In this document: one piece after another, positions 8,944-18,145 of the stretch
How positions within the stretch are numbered: the stretch's first letter is position 1
Layout of the letters: every line of letters begins with the position of its first letter
From: an uncultured Anaerolineae bacterium
GTDB taxonomy: Bacteria; Chloroflexota; Anaerolineae; CG2-30-64-16
Reading direction: 5' to 3'
Assembly (NCBI GenBank): GCA_937124585.1
Contig: CAKZKT010000082.1
Coordinates: forward strand, 1 to 46,394
Length of the DNA stretch: 46,394 nucleotides
Notes under the pieces: generated by a model
What the model saw: only the letters and a program-made list of their open reading frames with translations
Told to the model about the DNA's origin: nothing
The model's database searches: none
Made by a program: the position numbers and the translations under genes

Positions 8944-9306
8944 TCAAATGTGTATGCCGGCGTGCCTGAGCACCGCCACAAAATCATCGTACATAACCGA
9001 TTTCGGCAAATATCCGGCCACTTCTTCATCCCAGTCCCCCGGCGGTTCGTCTAAACCGGAATAAATCACGACCGGGATGCGGCAGGTATCGGCCTCAGCT
9101 CGGAGTCCATGCAACATCTTTTTGCCGGCAGCGCCGGGCAGATCACAATCCAGGATAATCAGAGCAGGGTGGGTGCGGTGCGCCAGAGCCAGCACATCGC
9201 TGCCCGCGCCAGTGCTGACGGTGTCGAAACCGCTCTCTTCCGCATAACGCTGAAGCAGATAGGTGATGTTTGGATCGTTGGCTGCGATCATGATTGTCGG
9301 GGGCAT
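8944..9306 (-). CDS. Stand-alone response regulator receiver domain
   Basis: CheY-like single-domain protein of 120 residues without an output domain. The phosphoacceptor is Asp53 in ILDCDLP, the conserved hydroxyl residue is Ser83 and the conserved lysine is Lys102 in YLPKS. The acidic pocket is partly changed: AANDP has one Asp (Asp11) where most receivers have two acidic residues. A GGGAGGAG box lies seven bases before the ATG at 9306; starts further upstream are in frame but lack such a site. Between the sensor kinase and oppF, it may be a phosphorelay partner or phosphate sink for the large hybrid kinase. Confidence 0.85.
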   Translation of the reverse strand: MPPTIMIAANDPNITYLLQRYAEESGFDTVSTGAGSDVLALAHRTHPALIILDCDLPGAAGKKMLHGLRAEADTCRIPVVIYSGLDEPPGDWDEEVAGYLPKSVMYDDFVAVLRHAGIHI

Positions 9307-9390
9307 CTGGCGCTCCTCCCTGAGACCCAAACGTTGCACCTTGTCCGACGCGGCGCCCAATCAGCGCCCAGCCTAGAGCAGAGGTAGCTT

Positions 9391-9402
9391 CATGTTAACA
9401 TG
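9391..9402. promoter_or_regulatory. Perfect 12-bp palindrome, possible operator
   Basis: CATGTTAACATG is fully self-complementary and AT-rich in a GC-rich setting. It sits in the 133-base gap between the sensor gene and the receiver-oppF genes. It could be an operator for a dimeric regulator, perhaps the AraC-type sensor itself. No -35/-10 pair is clear beside it. Confidence 0.4.
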
Positions 9403-9439
9403 TTTTCATCGGCCTGTCTTCTGTCTTTGGGACATTCAA

Positions 9440-12400
9440 TCAAGGTTTTGGAGCAAGATTCCGCCGCCGGTAGTCGCGCGGGGTCATGCCGACTTCCCGC
9501 CGAAAGGCATCGGTGAAGTAGTTGCTGCTGGAGAAGCCGACCTCGATTGCGATCTCGGTGATGCTCATGTCGCTGCTGTCCAGCAGGTGCTTGGCCTTCT
9601 TGATGCGATAGCGATTCAGGTAGGTGATCGGCGACAGCCCCACCTCTTGCTGGAAACAACGCGTCAAATGGCGCGCGCTGACGCCGACATGCGCGGCCAT
9701 CTCCTCGCGCGAGATAGGTTCCGCGTAATGCTCGTGGATGTACGCCATCGCCCGCCGCACCGTGCGCTGCGCGTCGCTGCCCAGGCGCTTGTGCCGCGCC
9801 AGAACCTGTTGCACCTGCGCCAGCGTCTCCTCAGCGGTGAACACCCCTTTTTCCAGCACGGCAGCCACCCCGCGGTTGAGCTGCGCCATCTCCCGTTCGT
9901 TCAGCGCCTGGGCGGTCAACACGATCACCGGCACGGTGCGCAGCCGCTCATCGGCCTGCATGGCCGCCAGCACCCCCAGCCCATCCAGCTGTGGCATCAT
10001 CAGATCGAGCAGCACCAGGGCCGGCGCGGTCCGGCGCATGACCTCTAGCGCCGCCCGGCCATCGGCGGCATGCACGATGTCGGCATCGGGCAACGCCGAG
10101 CGCACCACTCGCTCGTGCAACGCCCGGATATGCGGGTCGTCGTCCACGATCAGGATGGTGCACCGACCGTCGTGGCTTTCTGCGCTCAATCCGTGGCGCT
10201 GCAGAGCGTGGGTCAGCGTCTCGACACCCAGAGGCTTCGCCAGATGGTCCCAGGCCAGCACGCCGCCCATCTCGGCACCCTGCAACGAGTAGAACAGGAT
10301 CGGGATATCCTGAGTCGCCGGATGGTTCTTGAGAAGCTCGATCACCTGCCAGCCCTGCGCCGAGACCGGCTGACAGTCGAGGATGATCGCGCCCGGAGAC
10401 AGCTTCAGCAACTGCGACAGCCAATCCTTCTCTACGCTGGCATCGAGCGTCTCGACCAGGAAGCCTTCTCCTTCCAGGTAGTCGCCCAGCATCCGACCGC
10501 TGCTGCTCTGTGGAGTGGTGATTAGCAGCACCACAGACGCCGACACGCCGGACGCCGCCCGCGCAGCCCCCGGATCGGATGCCTCCAGCGTCGGCAGGGT
10601 GAAATAAAACGTCGAGCCGCCGTCTTCGACACCGCTGGAGCGCACGCCGATGGTTCCGCCGTGAAGCTCCACCAGCTCTCGGCAGATCGCAAGCCCGATG
10701 CCCAGGCCGCCATAGCCCCGCGATGCAGTGCGCTCCGACTGACGAAACTCGTCGAAGATCGCCTCCTGTTCGGCCAACGGCACTCCCAAACCAGTATCGC
10801 TGACCGAGATGGTCAGGCCGTGCTCGTCAGCGGTCACGGCCAGCGCCACATGCCCCTGGGTGGTGAACTTGACGGCATTCGTGATGAGATTGAGGATCAC
10901 CTGGCGCAGCCGCGTGGCATCTCCCTTCACGCGCGGCAACGACTCCGGGATGTCGGCGCGCCATGCCAGCCCCTTGCTCTGCGCCATCTGTTCGCCCACC
11001 AGCGCCACCGCTTTGAGCAGCGGCACCGGGTCGAGCGGTTCTATCACCAATCGCAGCTGCCCCATCTGGCTGCGCGCCAGGTCGAGCACATCGCGCAGCA
11101 GGCTGTCCAATTGCTGCGCGCTGACGTGGATGCGCGCCAGATCCTGACGGTACGGCTCGGGCAATGGCGGTCGCCGGTCGCCGGTGCGCTCTCGCAGCAA
11201 CATCTCGCTCAAACCGACCAGCAGCACCAGCGGGGTGCGCAATTCGTGGCTCACCACCGACAGAAAGTGGCTTTTCTGACGGTTGGCCTCCTCGGCCAGC
11301 GCGCGCTCGGCCTGCGCCACCCGCTCCGCCTCGATCGCCTTGCGATAGAGCTCCACGTTCCGCTCGGCCAGCAGCGCAGCCTTCAGGGTCGCGCTGATCT
11401 CCTCGCGCAGCACCTCGTAGATTTCGCCCGCCGACCGCTGCTCGAAGATGAGCAGCCCCAGCTGCTCATCCTGGAAATGCAGCGGCAAGACGAGCCGGGC
11501 AAAGGACGTTTCGCCCGCGCCGGCACCGGAGAAAGACGCCAGGGCTGTGCCCATCGCCAGGTCGCGCGTGCGGAGGCGACGGCCCTCCACGGCCGGATCA
11601 TGATGTCCCTGGGCATCCAATGCCAGCAGGACGCGACACCACTCCTGCGGCCGGGCAGGGTCTTCATACAGAGCAAGCTGACACTGCGCGATGCCCAGCT
11701 GCGGCAGCTTCTCGGCCAGGACATCCATCAGATCGGACGTACGCGTGGTGGTCGCCAGGACGTGGCCGATCCGGCGCAGGCGCTGCGCCTGTTGCTGGGC
11801 CTGCCACTCCTGATAGCGGTCGCCGCGCTGGCCTTGCTCGCTGATCAGGATACGGGCCTGATGCCACAGATCCTCGGCGCGTCGGCACAGCTGCGGCTGA
11901 TGGCGCAGCGTCGGCAGCAGGCGACGGCGCAACTCGGAGACGGCTTCTTGCCAGGGCGCGGCATCGCCGCCCTGGCCGAGGGCCACACGCAGCAAGCCAT
12001 CCAAAGTGGGCAGGAAATCACCTCCAGCATCGCCCTGCAGATCGGCCATGAACGCATCGTACAGCCGGATGGCCGCGTCGCGGGCAGGTTCACTGCCGGC
12101 CAACACGGCCGCCAGCGCGTCCAGGCAGCTCGCCCGCACCGATGCTGAGCCGGCTGTGGTCGGCCCGGCCGCCTCGTCTGCAACGGGGGCCAAAGCCGGC
12201 GCAAAACAGCCACACGACCGCCGCACGATCAAATTCGCCGGCAACAGCACCTGTTCAGGCACAGGCCGTCCGGCCAGCATCTCCAGCAACAGCTCGGCGG
12301 CCTTCTGCCCGCGCTCGTACATACGCCAGGGCACGGTGGTCAGCGGCGGTGTCACAGCGCGGCTCAGCGGCACATCGTTGAACCCGACGACCGCCACATC

Positions 12401-13105
12401 CTCCGGCACCCGAATGCCGCGCGCCTGCAAGAACTCCATCGCTTGCACGGCGAGATCGTCGTTGACACACACCACGGCATCGAAGTCCACGCGGCGCTCG
12501 TCGAGCAGCAGGCGCATGCTGGTATAGCCGCCCGGATCATACCATTTGTGGTTCGGCGAAACCAGCGCAGGATCGAAGGCCAGACCGTAGTCACGCAGCG
12601 CCTCGACATAGGCGCGATAGCGCTCCTCGGCGTCGCGGTGGCCGACCGGCCCGCGCACGAACGCCAGGCGCCGACGGCCGTGCACCTCGATGAGGTGCAC
12701 GACGGCATCGCGCATCCCCTGATAGCTATCGAGGAGCACACCGGGGATGCCTTCGAGCGCCAGGCCGATGCTCACGATCGGCAGCGGACGATAGCGGGCG
12801 CAAAAGCGCGGCATGCATTCCGGGCCCACGTCGCTGGCCAATGAAGAGCCCCAAACGATCAGGCCGTCGAGCCGGTTGACATCAATCAGGTCGTAAACCA
12901 GGTTGCCCTGGCGGCTGAAGTCGCCCGGATCCAGCAGATTGCCGCCGGCAAAACACAACAAATTGCCACCATACGCCCGCACAGTGTCCGCGATGCCCGG
13001 CCACAGGCTGGAGCGCGATTCGCCCGACACGTGATCCATGATCACGCCGATGGTCAGGCCGGATCGGCCCCGCACATGGACATGCGGCATAGAGATGTGG
13101 CTCAT
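9440..13105 (-). CDS. LacI-like sugar-sensing hybrid histidine kinase with two receivers and AraC DNA-binding domain
   Basis: A complete two-component system in one chain of about 1221 residues, with no signal peptide or transmembrane segment, so probably cytoplasmic. Order: LacI-type periplasmic-binding-like domain without its HTH (about 15-300, ending at IVRRSCGCF); helical region; GAF-like domain (about 440-570); coiled coil; dimerisation domain with phosphoacceptor His620 (SHELRTP); ATPase domain with N-box LNLITNAVKF, G1 DTGLG and G2 GGLGIG; receiver 1 (855-970, Asp910); receiver 2 (983-1102, acidic triad DDD, Asp1034, Lys1086); AraC HTH (1117-1214). Receiver 1 lacks the N-terminal acidic pair. 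The start at 13105 is a judgement; in-frame ATGs at 13162 and 13090 are alternatives. The ligand-binding domain resembles sugar sensors, so it probably controls the adjacent transporter and the divergent operon. Confidence 0.9.
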   Translation of the reverse strand: MSHISMPHVHVRGRSGLTIGVIMDHVSGESRSSLWPGIADTVRAYGGNLLCFAGGNLLDPGDFSRQGNLVYDLIDVNRLDGLIVWGSSLASDVGPECMPRFCARYRPLPIVSIGLALEGIPGVLLDSYQGMRDAVVHLIEVHGRRRLAFVRGPVGHRDAEERYRAYVEALRDYGLAFDPALVSPNHKWYDPGGYTSMRLLLDERRVDFDAVVCVNDDLAVQAMEFLQARGIRVPEDVAVVGFNDVPLSRAVTPPLTTVPWRMYERGQKAAELLLEMLAGRPVPEQVLLPANLIVRRSCGCFAPALAPVADEAAGPTTAGSASVRASCLDALAAVLAGSEPARDAAIRLYDAFMADLQGDAGGDFLPTLDGLLRVALGQGGDAAPWQEAVSELRRRLLPTLRHQPQLCRRAEDLWHQARILISEQGQRGDRYQEWQAQQQAQRLRRIGHVLATTTRTSDLMDVLAEKLPQLGIAQCQLALYEDPARPQEWCRVLLALDAQGHHDPAVEGRRLRTRDLAMGTALASFSGAGAGETSFARLVLPLHFQDEQLGLLIFEQRSAGEIYEVLREEISATLKAALLAERNVELYRKAIEAERVAQAERALAEEANRQKSHFLSVVSHELRTPLVLLVGLSEMLLRERTGDRRPPLPEPYRQDLARIHVSAQQLDSLLRDVLDLARSQMGQLRLVIEPLDPVPLLKAVALVGEQMAQSKGLAWRADIPESLPRVKGDATRLRQVILNLITNAVKFTTQGHVALAVTADEHGLTISVSDTGLGVPLAEQEAIFDEFRQSERTASRGYGGLGIGLAICRELVELHGGTIGVRSSGVEDGGSTFYFTLPTLEASDPGAARAASGVSASVVLLITTPQSSSGRMLGDYLEGEGFLVETLDASVEKDWLSQLLKLSPGAIILDCQPVSAQGWQVIELLKNHPATQDIPILFYSLQGAEMGGVLAWDHLAKPLGVETLTHALQRHGLSAESHDGRCTILIVDDDPHIRALHERVVRSALPDADIVHAADGRAALEVMRRTAPALVLLDLMMPQLDGLGVLAAMQADERLRTVPVIVLTAQALNEREMAQLNRGVAAVLEKGVFTAEETLAQVQQVLARHKRLGSDAQRTVRRAMAYIHEHYAEPISREEMAAHVGVSARHLTRCFQQEVGLSPITYLNRYRIKKAKHLLDSSDMSITEIAIEVGFSSSNYFTDAFRREVGMTPRDYRRRNLAPKP

Positions 13106-13213
13106 GCTGTCGTCTCGGAAGGCAATGGCTGTATCGGGAAGTTTCCTGAAAGCGTCGCGCATACACGGGCAACGAGTTTGACCCGGCAGGCTGATCCAGA
13201 TATCATAAAACCC

Positions 13214-13222
13214 ATTATACCA
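13214..13222 (-). promoter_or_regulatory. Extended -10 promoter of the sensor gene
   Basis: On the minus strand the sequence reads TGGTATAAT, a perfect extended -10 (TG, one base, TATAAT). No good -35 stands 17 bases upstream, as is normal for extended -10 promoters. Transcription would start near 13206, leaving a leader of about 100 bases before the ATG at 13105. Confidence 0.65.
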
Positions 13223-13322
13223 CAAATTACACCGAGACGACATGCAGACCGGGCGAGGTTGCAGCAGACCTCGCTCCAGGCCGCGGCACGCCGTCTTGTG
13301 ACAACACGAGGGGGGCCATGCC

Positions 13323-14360
13323 ATGAAACCATTGCGCTTTGCGGTGCTCGGCACCGGTTTCTGGGCCAGATTCCAGATCGCGGCCTGGTTTGAGGTCGGC
13401 GGCGTGGAGCTGGTGGCGCTTTACAACCGCACTGTGGCCAAAGCCGAGGCCTTGGCCCAGCAGTACGGCGTGCCCAGGGTCTACGGCGACGCCGAAGAGC
13501 TCTTCCGCAACGAGCAGCTCGACTTCGTGGACATCATCACCGAGGTGCCCGGCCACGAGCCGCTGACGCTGCTGGCGGCCCAGTATCGCGTGCCGGTCAT
13601 CTGCCAGAAGCCGATGGCGGCCAGCTACGAGTCGGCTTGCCGCATGGTGCGCGCCTGTCAGCAGGCAGACGTGCCGTTCATGATCCACGAGAACTTCCGC
13701 TGGCAGACCACCCTGCGGGCACTCAAAGGCCTCCTCGACGAAGGCGTCATCGGCCAGCCGTTCCGGGCGCGGCTTTCCTTCGTGTTCTACAACCCCAAAG
13801 TCTTCGACAATCAGCCCATGCTGAAGCAGTTGCCCCGCCTGGCGCTGACCGACGTGGGCAGCCATCTGCTCGATCTGGCGCGCTTCTACTTCGGCGAGCC
13901 GGAGTCGCTCTACTGTACCGTCCACCGCACCCGCGACGACATCGCCGGCGAAGATGTCGCCACGGTCGTGCTGAAGATCGGCCCGGTGACCTGCACGTGT
14001 GAGATGAGCTACTCCAGCCGCACCGAATCGGTGCATTTCCCACAGACGCTGGTCGCCATCGAGGGCCATAATGGATCCATCGAAGTCGCGCCGGACTATC
14101 GCATCCGCATCACCACCGACGCGGGCACGCTGATCCGCCGCTACCCGCCGCCGCGCTATGCGTGGGCCGACCCGATGTACGACATCGTCCATGCCAGCAT
14201 CGTGCCGTGTAACGCCCATTTGCTGGAGGCGCTCCGCACGGGCCGACCGGCCGAAACCTCCGGTGAGGACAATCTGAAGACCATGCGGCTGGTCTATCGC
14301 GCTTACGAATCTGCCGAACGCAATGTCGTCATCCCGATCGACGAAGATGATTGCCCGTGA
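13323..14360 (+). CDS. Gfo/Idh/MocA family oxidoreductase
   Basis: NAD(P)-dependent sugar or inositol dehydrogenase-like protein of 345 residues. The N-terminal Rossmann fold starts FAVLGTGFWARFQI, and the family motif EVPGHEP (normally EKP-like further on, here QKPMA at about 98-102) holds the catalytic lysine. MIHENFRWQ and the later DVGSHLLDLARF (Asp and His of the active-site helix) are typical of the C-terminal domain. A GAGGGGGG box precedes the ATG. It leads a plus-strand cluster and faces the sensor gene, with both starts inside a 217-base gap, so coordinated control by the sensor is plausible. The sugar substrate is unknown. Confidence 0.92.
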   Translation: MKPLRFAVLGTGFWARFQIAAWFEVGGVELVALYNRTVAKAEALAQQYGVPRVYGDAEELFRNEQLDFVDIITEVPGHEPLTLLAAQYRVPVICQKPMAASYESACRMVRACQQADVPFMIHENFRWQTTLRALKGLLDEGVIGQPFRARLSFVFYNPKVFDNQPMLKQLPRLALTDVGSHLLDLARFYFGEPESLYCTVHRTRDDIAGEDVATVVLKIGPVTCTCEMSYSSRTESVHFPQTLVAIEGHNGSIEVAPDYRIRITTDAGTLIRRYPPPRYAWADPMYDIVHASIVPCNAHLLEALRTGRPAETSGEDNLKTMRLVYRAYESAERNVVIPIDEDDCP

Positions 14361-14380
14361 CCGCACTCCGAGGAGCCGCC

Positions 14381-14890
14381 ATGAACCTGGACGCCCACAT
14401 CCGACAGCTATCCGATCACACAAAGATCATCTGCGGCCTGCTGCGCGGCATGTCTGCAGCTCAGGCCGCCTGGAAGCCCGGCCCGGCTGACTGGTCTGCT
14501 CTCGAGGTCATCAACCACCTGGCCGACGAGGAACGGGAGGATTTTCGGTCGCACCTGCAGACCATCCTGGCCGGCCCCGCCGCTCCCTGGGCGCCGATTG
14601 ATCCCCAGGGCTGGGTGACACAACGCGACTACAACCGCCGTGACCTGGCCGAGTCGCTGGCGCGCTTCCTGGACGAACGCCGGCAATCGCTGGCCTGGCT
14701 GCCCGAACTGGCCGACGCGGACTGGGACGCCGCTTATTCCCGGCCATGGGGCGTCATCACGGCCGGCGATATGCTGGCGGCCTGGGTCGCGCATGATCTG
14801 CTGCACATCCGCCAGCTCGTCGCGCTGCGCTGGCATTATCTGGTCGCGGCCGTCGCGCCGCGGCAGGTGCACTATGCAGGAGAATGGTAG
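14381..14890 (+). CDS. DinB-like domain protein
   Basis: Predicted four-helix-bundle protein of the DinB/YfiT-like superfamily, 169 residues. Conserved features are WSALEVINHLADEE near the N-terminus and HDLLHIRQL near the C-terminus; the three histidines would bind a divalent metal. The frame is open ten codons upstream, but the ATG at 14381 has GAGGAG seven bases before it and starts the normal helix. Members include thiol transferases and damage-inducible proteins of unknown activity. It lies 20 bases after the oxidoreductase gene and 3 bases before the larA-like gene, so it is probably co-transcribed. Confidence 0.85.
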   Translation: MNLDAHIRQLSDHTKIICGLLRGMSAAQAAWKPGPADWSALEVINHLADEEREDFRSHLQTILAGPAAPWAPIDPQGWVTQRDYNRRDLAESLARFLDERRQSLAWLPELADADWDAAYSRPWGVITAGDMLAAWVAHDLLHIRQLVALRWHYLVAAVAPRQVHYAGEW

Positions 14891-14893
14891 CCC

Positions 14894-16168
14894 ATGCACA
14901 TCAAGCTCGCCTACGGCAAGACCGGCCTGCCGCTCACATTGCCCGACTCGCTCGCCGTGACGGTCGTCGAACCGACCTTCGTGGCCGGCCTGCCCGATCC
15001 GGTCGCCGCGCTGCGCCAGGCGTTGGCCGCACCGATCGCCGCGGCGCCGCTGGCCGAAGTCGTCCGGCCCGGCCAACGGGTCGGCGTCGTGTTCAGCGAC
15101 ATCACCCGCCCTACCCCCAACCGCCTGATCCTGCCGGTCGTCCTGGCCGAATTGGCGCGCGTGCCCGACGTGGAGATCATCCTGTTCAACGCGCTGGGCA
15201 CGCATCGGCCGAACACCGACGCCGAGCTCCGCGAAATGCTGGGCGACGATATCGTCGCCCAATATCGCATCGTACAGAACAACGCGTTCGACCAGGCCAC
15301 GCAGGTGCGCGTCGGCGTCACCCGCCGCGGCCACGAGGTGTGGCTGAACGCCGAGCTGATGGCGTGCGATCTGAAGGTGCTGACCGGCTTCATTGAACCG
15401 CACTTCTTCGCCGGCTTTTCCGGCGGCGGCAAAGCGATCATGCCGGGCATGGCCGGGCTGCGCACGGTGCTGGGCAACCACGACGCCGGCATGATCGCCG
15501 ATCCGGCTGCCACCTGGGGCATCACCCACGGCAACCCGATCTGGGAGGAAATCCACGAGGTGGCCCATCAGGCCGGCCCTGTTTTCCTCGTCAACGTGAC
15601 GCTGAACCGCAACAAAGAGATCACGGCCGTCTTCGCCGGCGACCTGGATCAGGCGCACGCGGCCGGCTGTGCGTTCGTGAAACACGCCGCCATGGTTCCG
15701 GTCCCGCAGCCGTTCGACATCGTCATCACCACCAACTCCGGCCATCCCCTCGACCTGAACCTGTATCAGGCCGTCAAAGGGATGAGCGCGGCGGCCCAGG
15801 TGGTGCGGCCGGGCGGGGCCATCATCATCGCGGCGAGCTGCTGGGACGGCATCCCGGAGCACGGCCGCTACGGCCGGCTGCTGCGGGAGGCGACCAGTCC
15901 CCAGGCGTTGCTCGACCGCATTTGCGCGCCGGGCTTCCTGGAGCAGGATCAGTGGCAAGCCCAGATCCAGGCGCAGATCCAGCTCAAGGCCGATGTCTAC
16001 GTGCACAGCGATCACCTGACCGATGAACAGATCACGGCCGCGCTGCTCCGGCCATGCCATCGGATCGAAGAGACCATCGAGGCGCTGCTGCGCCGCTACG
16101 GCCCGGCCGCCCGCATCTGCGTCCTGCCCGAGGGGCCGCAGACCATCCCATATCTCGCCCAAAGCTGA
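14894..16168 (+). CDS. larA: LarA-type nickel-pincer lactate racemase family protein
   Basis: Homologue of nickel-dependent lactate racemase, 424 residues, cytoplasmic. Functional residues of Lactiplantibacillus LarA can be placed by motif: Asp69 and Arg72 (SDITRP; Asp72/Arg75), His104 (GTHRP; His108), His170 (EPHFF; His174), Lys180 (SGGGKAIMPG; Lys184, which binds the pincer cofactor) and His196 (GNHDAG; His200). All are present, so the cofactor can probably be bound. Many LarA homologues act on other 2-hydroxy acids, including sugar acids, which would suit the neighbouring Gfo/Idh/MocA oxidoreductase. The cofactor genes larB, larC and larE are not in the window. An AGGAGA box stands upstream of the ATG. 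Confidence 0.9.
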   Translation: MHIKLAYGKTGLPLTLPDSLAVTVVEPTFVAGLPDPVAALRQALAAPIAAAPLAEVVRPGQRVGVVFSDITRPTPNRLILPVVLAELARVPDVEIILFNALGTHRPNTDAELREMLGDDIVAQYRIVQNNAFDQATQVRVGVTRRGHEVWLNAELMACDLKVLTGFIEPHFFAGFSGGGKAIMPGMAGLRTVLGNHDAGMIADPAATWGITHGNPIWEEIHEVAHQAGPVFLVNVTLNRNKEITAVFAGDLDQAHAAGCAFVKHAAMVPVPQPFDIVITTNSGHPLDLNLYQAVKGMSAAAQVVRPGGAIIIAASCWDGIPEHGRYGRLLREATSPQALLDRICAPGFLEQDQWQAQIQAQIQLKADVYVHSDHLTDEQITAALLRPCHRIEETIEALLRRYGPAARICVLPEGPQTIPYLAQS

Positions 16169-16220
16169 GCGCCGGCGCATCAGCCGGCTGCCAGCCAACC
16201 TGTCTCAGGAGTCTATTCCG

Positions 16221-18032
16221 GTGTCTCATCCAACCGCTTCGCCAAACGACGCTCGCTCCACGCCGCCGACCGGCGCGGAGACGGTCACCTGGGATCTAAG
16301 CGATCTCTACGCCGCCATCAATGACCCGGCTATAGACAGGGATCTGGACCTGTCGGACGCCGAGGCCGATGCGCTCGACAACGCCTATCGCGGCCGCATC
16401 GCCGACCTGGATGCGGCCGGGTTGGCCGGCCTGCTGTCGGCGTACGAGACGCTGCTGGAACGCAGTCATAAAGTCGGCAGTTTCGCGCATCTGGCCTGGT
16501 CGGCCGATACCACTGTGCCGGCTCACGGCGCGCTGCTCCAAAAAGCCATGGAGCGCGGCTCGCGGCTGAGCCAGAAGCTTGTCTTCGTCGAGCTGGAGCT
16601 GGCCGCCGCGCCGGACGAGGTCGCAGCGGCCTGGCTGGCCGATCCGGCCCTGGCGCGTTACCGCCACTGGCTCGAGCTGGTGCGGCGCTACCGGCCTCAC
16701 ATGCTCAGCGAGTCGGAAGAGAAGATCCTGGCCGAAAAAGCGGTGACCGGCCGCAATGCCTGGGTGCGCTTCTTCGACGAGACGCACAGCGCCGCGCGCT
16801 ACACGCTCGACGGCCAGGAACTGACCCGCGACCAGGTGCTGACCCGCCTCTATGCGCCCGATCGTGAGTTGCGCCGCCGCGCCCAGGAAGCCGTCACGGC
16901 CGGGCTGCGCGGTCTGCTGCACACCTCTACCTACGTCATGAACAACATCCTGGCCGATAAAGCCTCTGACGACCGGCTGCGCAAATATCCGACCTGGATC
17001 AGCGCCCGCAACATGGCCAACGAGGTGGACGACCGCACGGTGGAGGCCTTGATCGCGGCGGTCACATCGCGCTACGATATCGTGGCGCGCTACTACCGTT
17101 TGAAACGGCGCCTGCTCGGCGTGGACGAGCTGTACGACTACGACCGCTATGCGCCGCTGCCGGCGGCCGACCGCTACTATCCGTGGGACGAGGCCCGCGA
17201 GATTGTCCTGAACGCCTACGCCGGCTTCGACCGGCGCATGGCCGACACCGCGGCGCTCTTTTTCGAGCGGCGCTGGATTGATGCCGCGGTGCGACCCGGC
17301 AAGCGCGGCGGCGCGTTCAGCGCATCCACCGTGCCCTCGGTACACCCCTACGTGCTGCTCAACTACGAGGCCCGACCGCGCGACGTGATGACGCTGGCGC
17401 ACGAGCTGGGCCACGGCGTGCACCAGAAACTGGCCGGCCGCCAGGGCTTGTTGCAGGCCGACACGCCCCTCACCACGGCCGAGACCGCTTCCGTGTTCGG
17501 CGAAATGCTCGTCTTCCAGGATCTGCTGGCGCGCGAAGACAAGCCAGAAGTGCGCCTGGCGATGCTGACAAGCAAGATCGAAGACTCCTTCGCGACGGCC
17601 TTCCGCCAGGTGAGCATGAACCGCTTCGAGGACGCCATCCATACGGCGCGGCGCACCGAGGGCGAGCTGAGCGCCGAGCGCATCGGCGAGCTGTGGATGG
17701 CCTCGCAGCGGCCGATGTTCAGCGACAGCGTGACCCTGACCGACAATTATGCGCTGTGGTGGAGCTACATTCCCCACTTCATCAGCACACCGGGCTACGT
17801 TTACGCGTACGCATTCGGCGAGCTGCTGGTGCTGGCGCTCTATGCCCGCTACCGTCAGTCGCCGGCCGGTTTCGCCGACGCCTATCTGGACATGTTAGCC
17901 GCCGGCGGCTCCGACTGGCCGCACGAGATCGTCAAGCCGTTGGGGGTGGGTCTGACCGATCCGGGCTTCTGGCAAAACGGGCTGGGGATCCTGGACGAGA
18001 TGGTACAGGAGGCCGAGGCGCTGGCAAAGTAG
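16221..18032 (+). CDS. pepF: M3-family oligoendopeptidase F
   Basis: Zinc metallopeptidase that cleaves short peptides in the cytoplasm, 603 residues, the usual PepF length. The zinc site HELGH is at 394-398 (in LAHELGHGVHQ) and the third ligand region is about 26 residues later near TAETASVFGEML. The C-terminal part has the family pattern WWSYIPHF and VYAYAFGELL. The start is a GTG at 16221 with AGGAG nine bases before it; the open frame reaches further upstream but would run into larA. It is the last gene of the 13323-18032 cluster and may process peptides brought in by the Opp-type importer. Confidence 0.92.
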   Translation: MSHPTASPNDARSTPPTGAETVTWDLSDLYAAINDPAIDRDLDLSDAEADALDNAYRGRIADLDAAGLAGLLSAYETLLERSHKVGSFAHLAWSADTTVPAHGALLQKAMERGSRLSQKLVFVELELAAAPDEVAAAWLADPALARYRHWLELVRRYRPHMLSESEEKILAEKAVTGRNAWVRFFDETHSAARYTLDGQELTRDQVLTRLYAPDRELRRRAQEAVTAGLRGLLHTSTYVMNNILADKASDDRLRKYPTWISARNMANEVDDRTVEALIAAVTSRYDIVARYYRLKRRLLGVDELYDYDRYAPLPAADRYYPWDEAREIVLNAYAGFDRRMADTAALFFERRWIDAAVRPGKRGGAFSASTVPSVHPYVLLNYEARPRDVMTLAHELGHGVHQKLAGRQGLLQADTPLTTAETASVFGEMLVFQDLLAREDKPEVRLAMLTSKIEDSFATAFRQVSMNRFEDAIHTARRTEGELSAERIGELWMASQRPMFSDSVTLTDNYALWWSYIPHFISTPGYVYAYAFGELLVLALYARYRQSPAGFADAYLDMLAAGGSDWPHEIVKPLGVGLTDPGFWQNGLGILDEMVQEAEALAK

Positions 18033-18118
18033 AAAGCTGCGGACGACGGCCCTGTGAGTTTTGCTCAAACCTGCAGGGCTTCCGCCGATTCTGAATGCAT
18101 CCAGAATAGAAACACAAA

Positions 18119-18145
18119 GGCCGCCGATTCGATGAATCGGCGGCC
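18119..18145. terminator. Perfect 12-bp stem hairpin
   Basis: GGCCGCCGATTC (18119-18130) and its complement (18134-18145) enclose a 3-base loop. On the minus strand it is followed by TTTGTGTTTC, on the plus strand by TGTCATT. It lies 87 bases after pepF and can end that transcript; the better T-tract is on the minus side. The word CCGCCGATTC also occurs 40 bases upstream (18082-18091). Confidence 0.65.
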
